Source: an uncultured Catenibacillus sp.
Lineage (GTDB): Bacteria; Bacillota; Clostridia; Lachnospirales; Lachnospiraceae
Direction: 5' to 3'
Length of the DNA: 64,000 nt
NCBI GenBank assembly: GCA_934339005.1
Contig: CAKRHR010000011.1
Coordinates: 1 to 64,000 of the forward strand
Shown: positions 63,332-64,000 of the stretch, piece by piece
How the letters are laid out: the number at the start of each line of letters is the position of its first letter
Numbering within the stretch: the stretch's first letter is position 1
The notes under the pieces: model-generated
Database searches by the model: none
What the model was told of the DNA's origin: nothing
What the model saw: the letters and a program-made list of their open reading frames with translations, nothing else
Program-made: the position numbers and the translations under genes

Positions 63332-64000
63332 CTGTTTTTCCTCCTCTGGCAATTTCTAACAGGCGACTTCTGTTTTCCTCGTAATAATTGACCGCCAGCG
63401 CCCGGAAGCGGTCTGTGGCATAATATTTGTCACCGACTTCATAAAATAATTTCTGTTCCTCAAGGAAATTAAAGACAAGCTTTGTCAGACCGATTTTTGA
63501 ACCGCGGGCAGCCTTTAAACTGGAAGCATCTTCATTTTGCGCCATCATCGGCAGCTCATCCCACAAAAGCGCAATCGTCTTAAAACTCGTTTCCTCAATA
63601 TCTGATAAGACAACCTCCTGAGCAGTCTTTAAAGTTGAAGCCAGTCCCAGCGTCACTGCTGAAATGACATCCTCTCCCTTCACATATTCCCTTGTGGAGA
63701 TATCACCGGTAGTTTTGTAAAATAACATCACTGTTTCAAAAATCATATAATATACAAGGTATAACTCTTTATTTAAACGCAGCCCGATTTCTTTTTTGAG
63801 CTCGTCATTTGTAAATCCAAAAATACGATTGCCATCCCCTGCAGAAACATACAACGCATTATTATACTCATATAATTTCAGATTGGATTTTTTGAGCACC
63901 GTATCTAATATATCAAAAACTTCTGCATTGACAGTGTAGCTTTCATATAAATCCGCATTCACTGTGCGGCTGACTTCTTCGCCTGTGATCAGGTGGGCAT
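63318..64000 (-). CDS. MukE/JetB-like partner protein (5' end beyond window)
   Basis: The frame is open to the window edge; an internal GTG at 63962 gives 214 residues. It looks like the DUF6063 / MukE-JetB group of winged-helix kleisin partners. Its end overlaps the SMC gene by 14 bases, so both are translated together. The third member (MukF/JetA-like) is expected further right, outside the window. Confidence 0.7.
   Translation of the reverse strand, partial: AHLITGEEVSRTVNADLYESYTVNAEVFDILDTVLKKSNLKLYEYNNALYVSAGDGNRIFGFTNDELKKEIGLRLNKELYLVYYMIFETVMLFYKTTGDISTREYVKGEDVISAVTLGLASTLKTAQEVVLSDIEETSFKTIALLWDELPMMAQNEDASSLKAARGSKIGLTKLVFNFLEEQKLFYEVGDKYYATDRFRALAVNYYEENRSRLLEIARGGKTDAAH

Noticed and set aside
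1..64000. CRISPR arrays, tRNA/rRNA genes, prophage or intact IS elements
   Set aside because: No regularly spaced direct repeats, no cloverleaf-like segment in the intergenic regions read, and no integrase, phage structural gene or full transposase.

Overview
The window looks like chromosome of an anaerobic gut Firmicute of the Lachnospiraceae type. The DNA is AT-rich, with strong AGGAGG-type ribosome binding sites, a CIRCE-controlled hrcA-grpE-dnaK-dnaJ operon, a yrr-like cluster (ireB-ruvX-DUF1292-RNase J-mltG-like-trmR-trhP), a class B sortase with an SPXTG substrate, and a Wzx/Wzy exopolysaccharide (EPS) locus. The genus cannot be fixed from sequence alone. No rRNA, tRNA, CRISPR array, intact transposase or prophage was seen.

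Layout. (1) 125-1330: a SEC-C/zincin protein, then about 0.5 kb with little coding content and a decayed patch (1629-2301). (2) 2098-25809, all on the minus strand: a ~24 kb EPS locus read from right to left. It starts with cpsC-cpsD-cpsB (chain length, tyrosine kinase, phosphatase), then sortase B and its SPQTG substrate, an LCP ligase, a polyprenyl-phosphate sugar transferase, a UDP-sugar dehydrogenase, the pssD/pssE pair, a TupA-type ATP-grasp protein, GT4, two polysaccharide pyruvyl transferases, two O-acetyltransferases, two FrhB-like Fe-S/flavin proteins, Wzy, GT2, Wzx, a wrecked glmM, an intact glmS and a stand-alone ferredoxin-like ORF. Its likely promoter (26113-26141) has a G9 tract touching the -35 box, and a strong terminator hairpin lies in the leader. 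G9 and G7 tracts also sit inside two genes of the locus. (3) 26417-31835: a tannin/gallate module with a subtype B tannase, a UbiX protein fused to an LpdD-like domain, a gallate-decarboxylase-like UbiD protein, and a divergent LysR-type regulator with two HTH domains. (4) 31823-37523: araA-araB-araD with a divergent AraC-type regulator. (5) 37576-44236: tRNA modification and housekeeping genes. (6) 44401-48858: an HPr-like protein without the phosphocarrier histidine, thiI, a cysteine desulfurase, rsmE and prmA. (7) 48970-53978: the heat-shock operon. (8) 54120-58759: hemW, a D-2-hydroxyacid dehydrogenase and a murE-like ligase with large low-complexity inserts. (9) 58820-64000: a 1503-residue MukB/JetC-like SMC ATPase and its small partner, which runs off the edge.

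How it fits together. The EPS genes form a complete Wzx/Wzy pathway whose expression and decoration look switchable through poly-G tracts. The tannase module would turn gallate esters into gallate and then pyrogallol, using prenylated FMN made by the UbiX part. This, next to arabinose use, suits a bacterium living on plant material in the gut. The most unusual points are the promoter-adjacent and in-gene G tracts, the UbiX-LpdD fusion with its two-HTH LysR regulator, the sortase/substrate pair inside the EPS operon, the FrhB/pyruvyl-transferase pairs, a MukB/JetC-like system with no JetD downstream, the low-complexity inserts in several housekeeping enzymes, and a family of dispersed palindromes.
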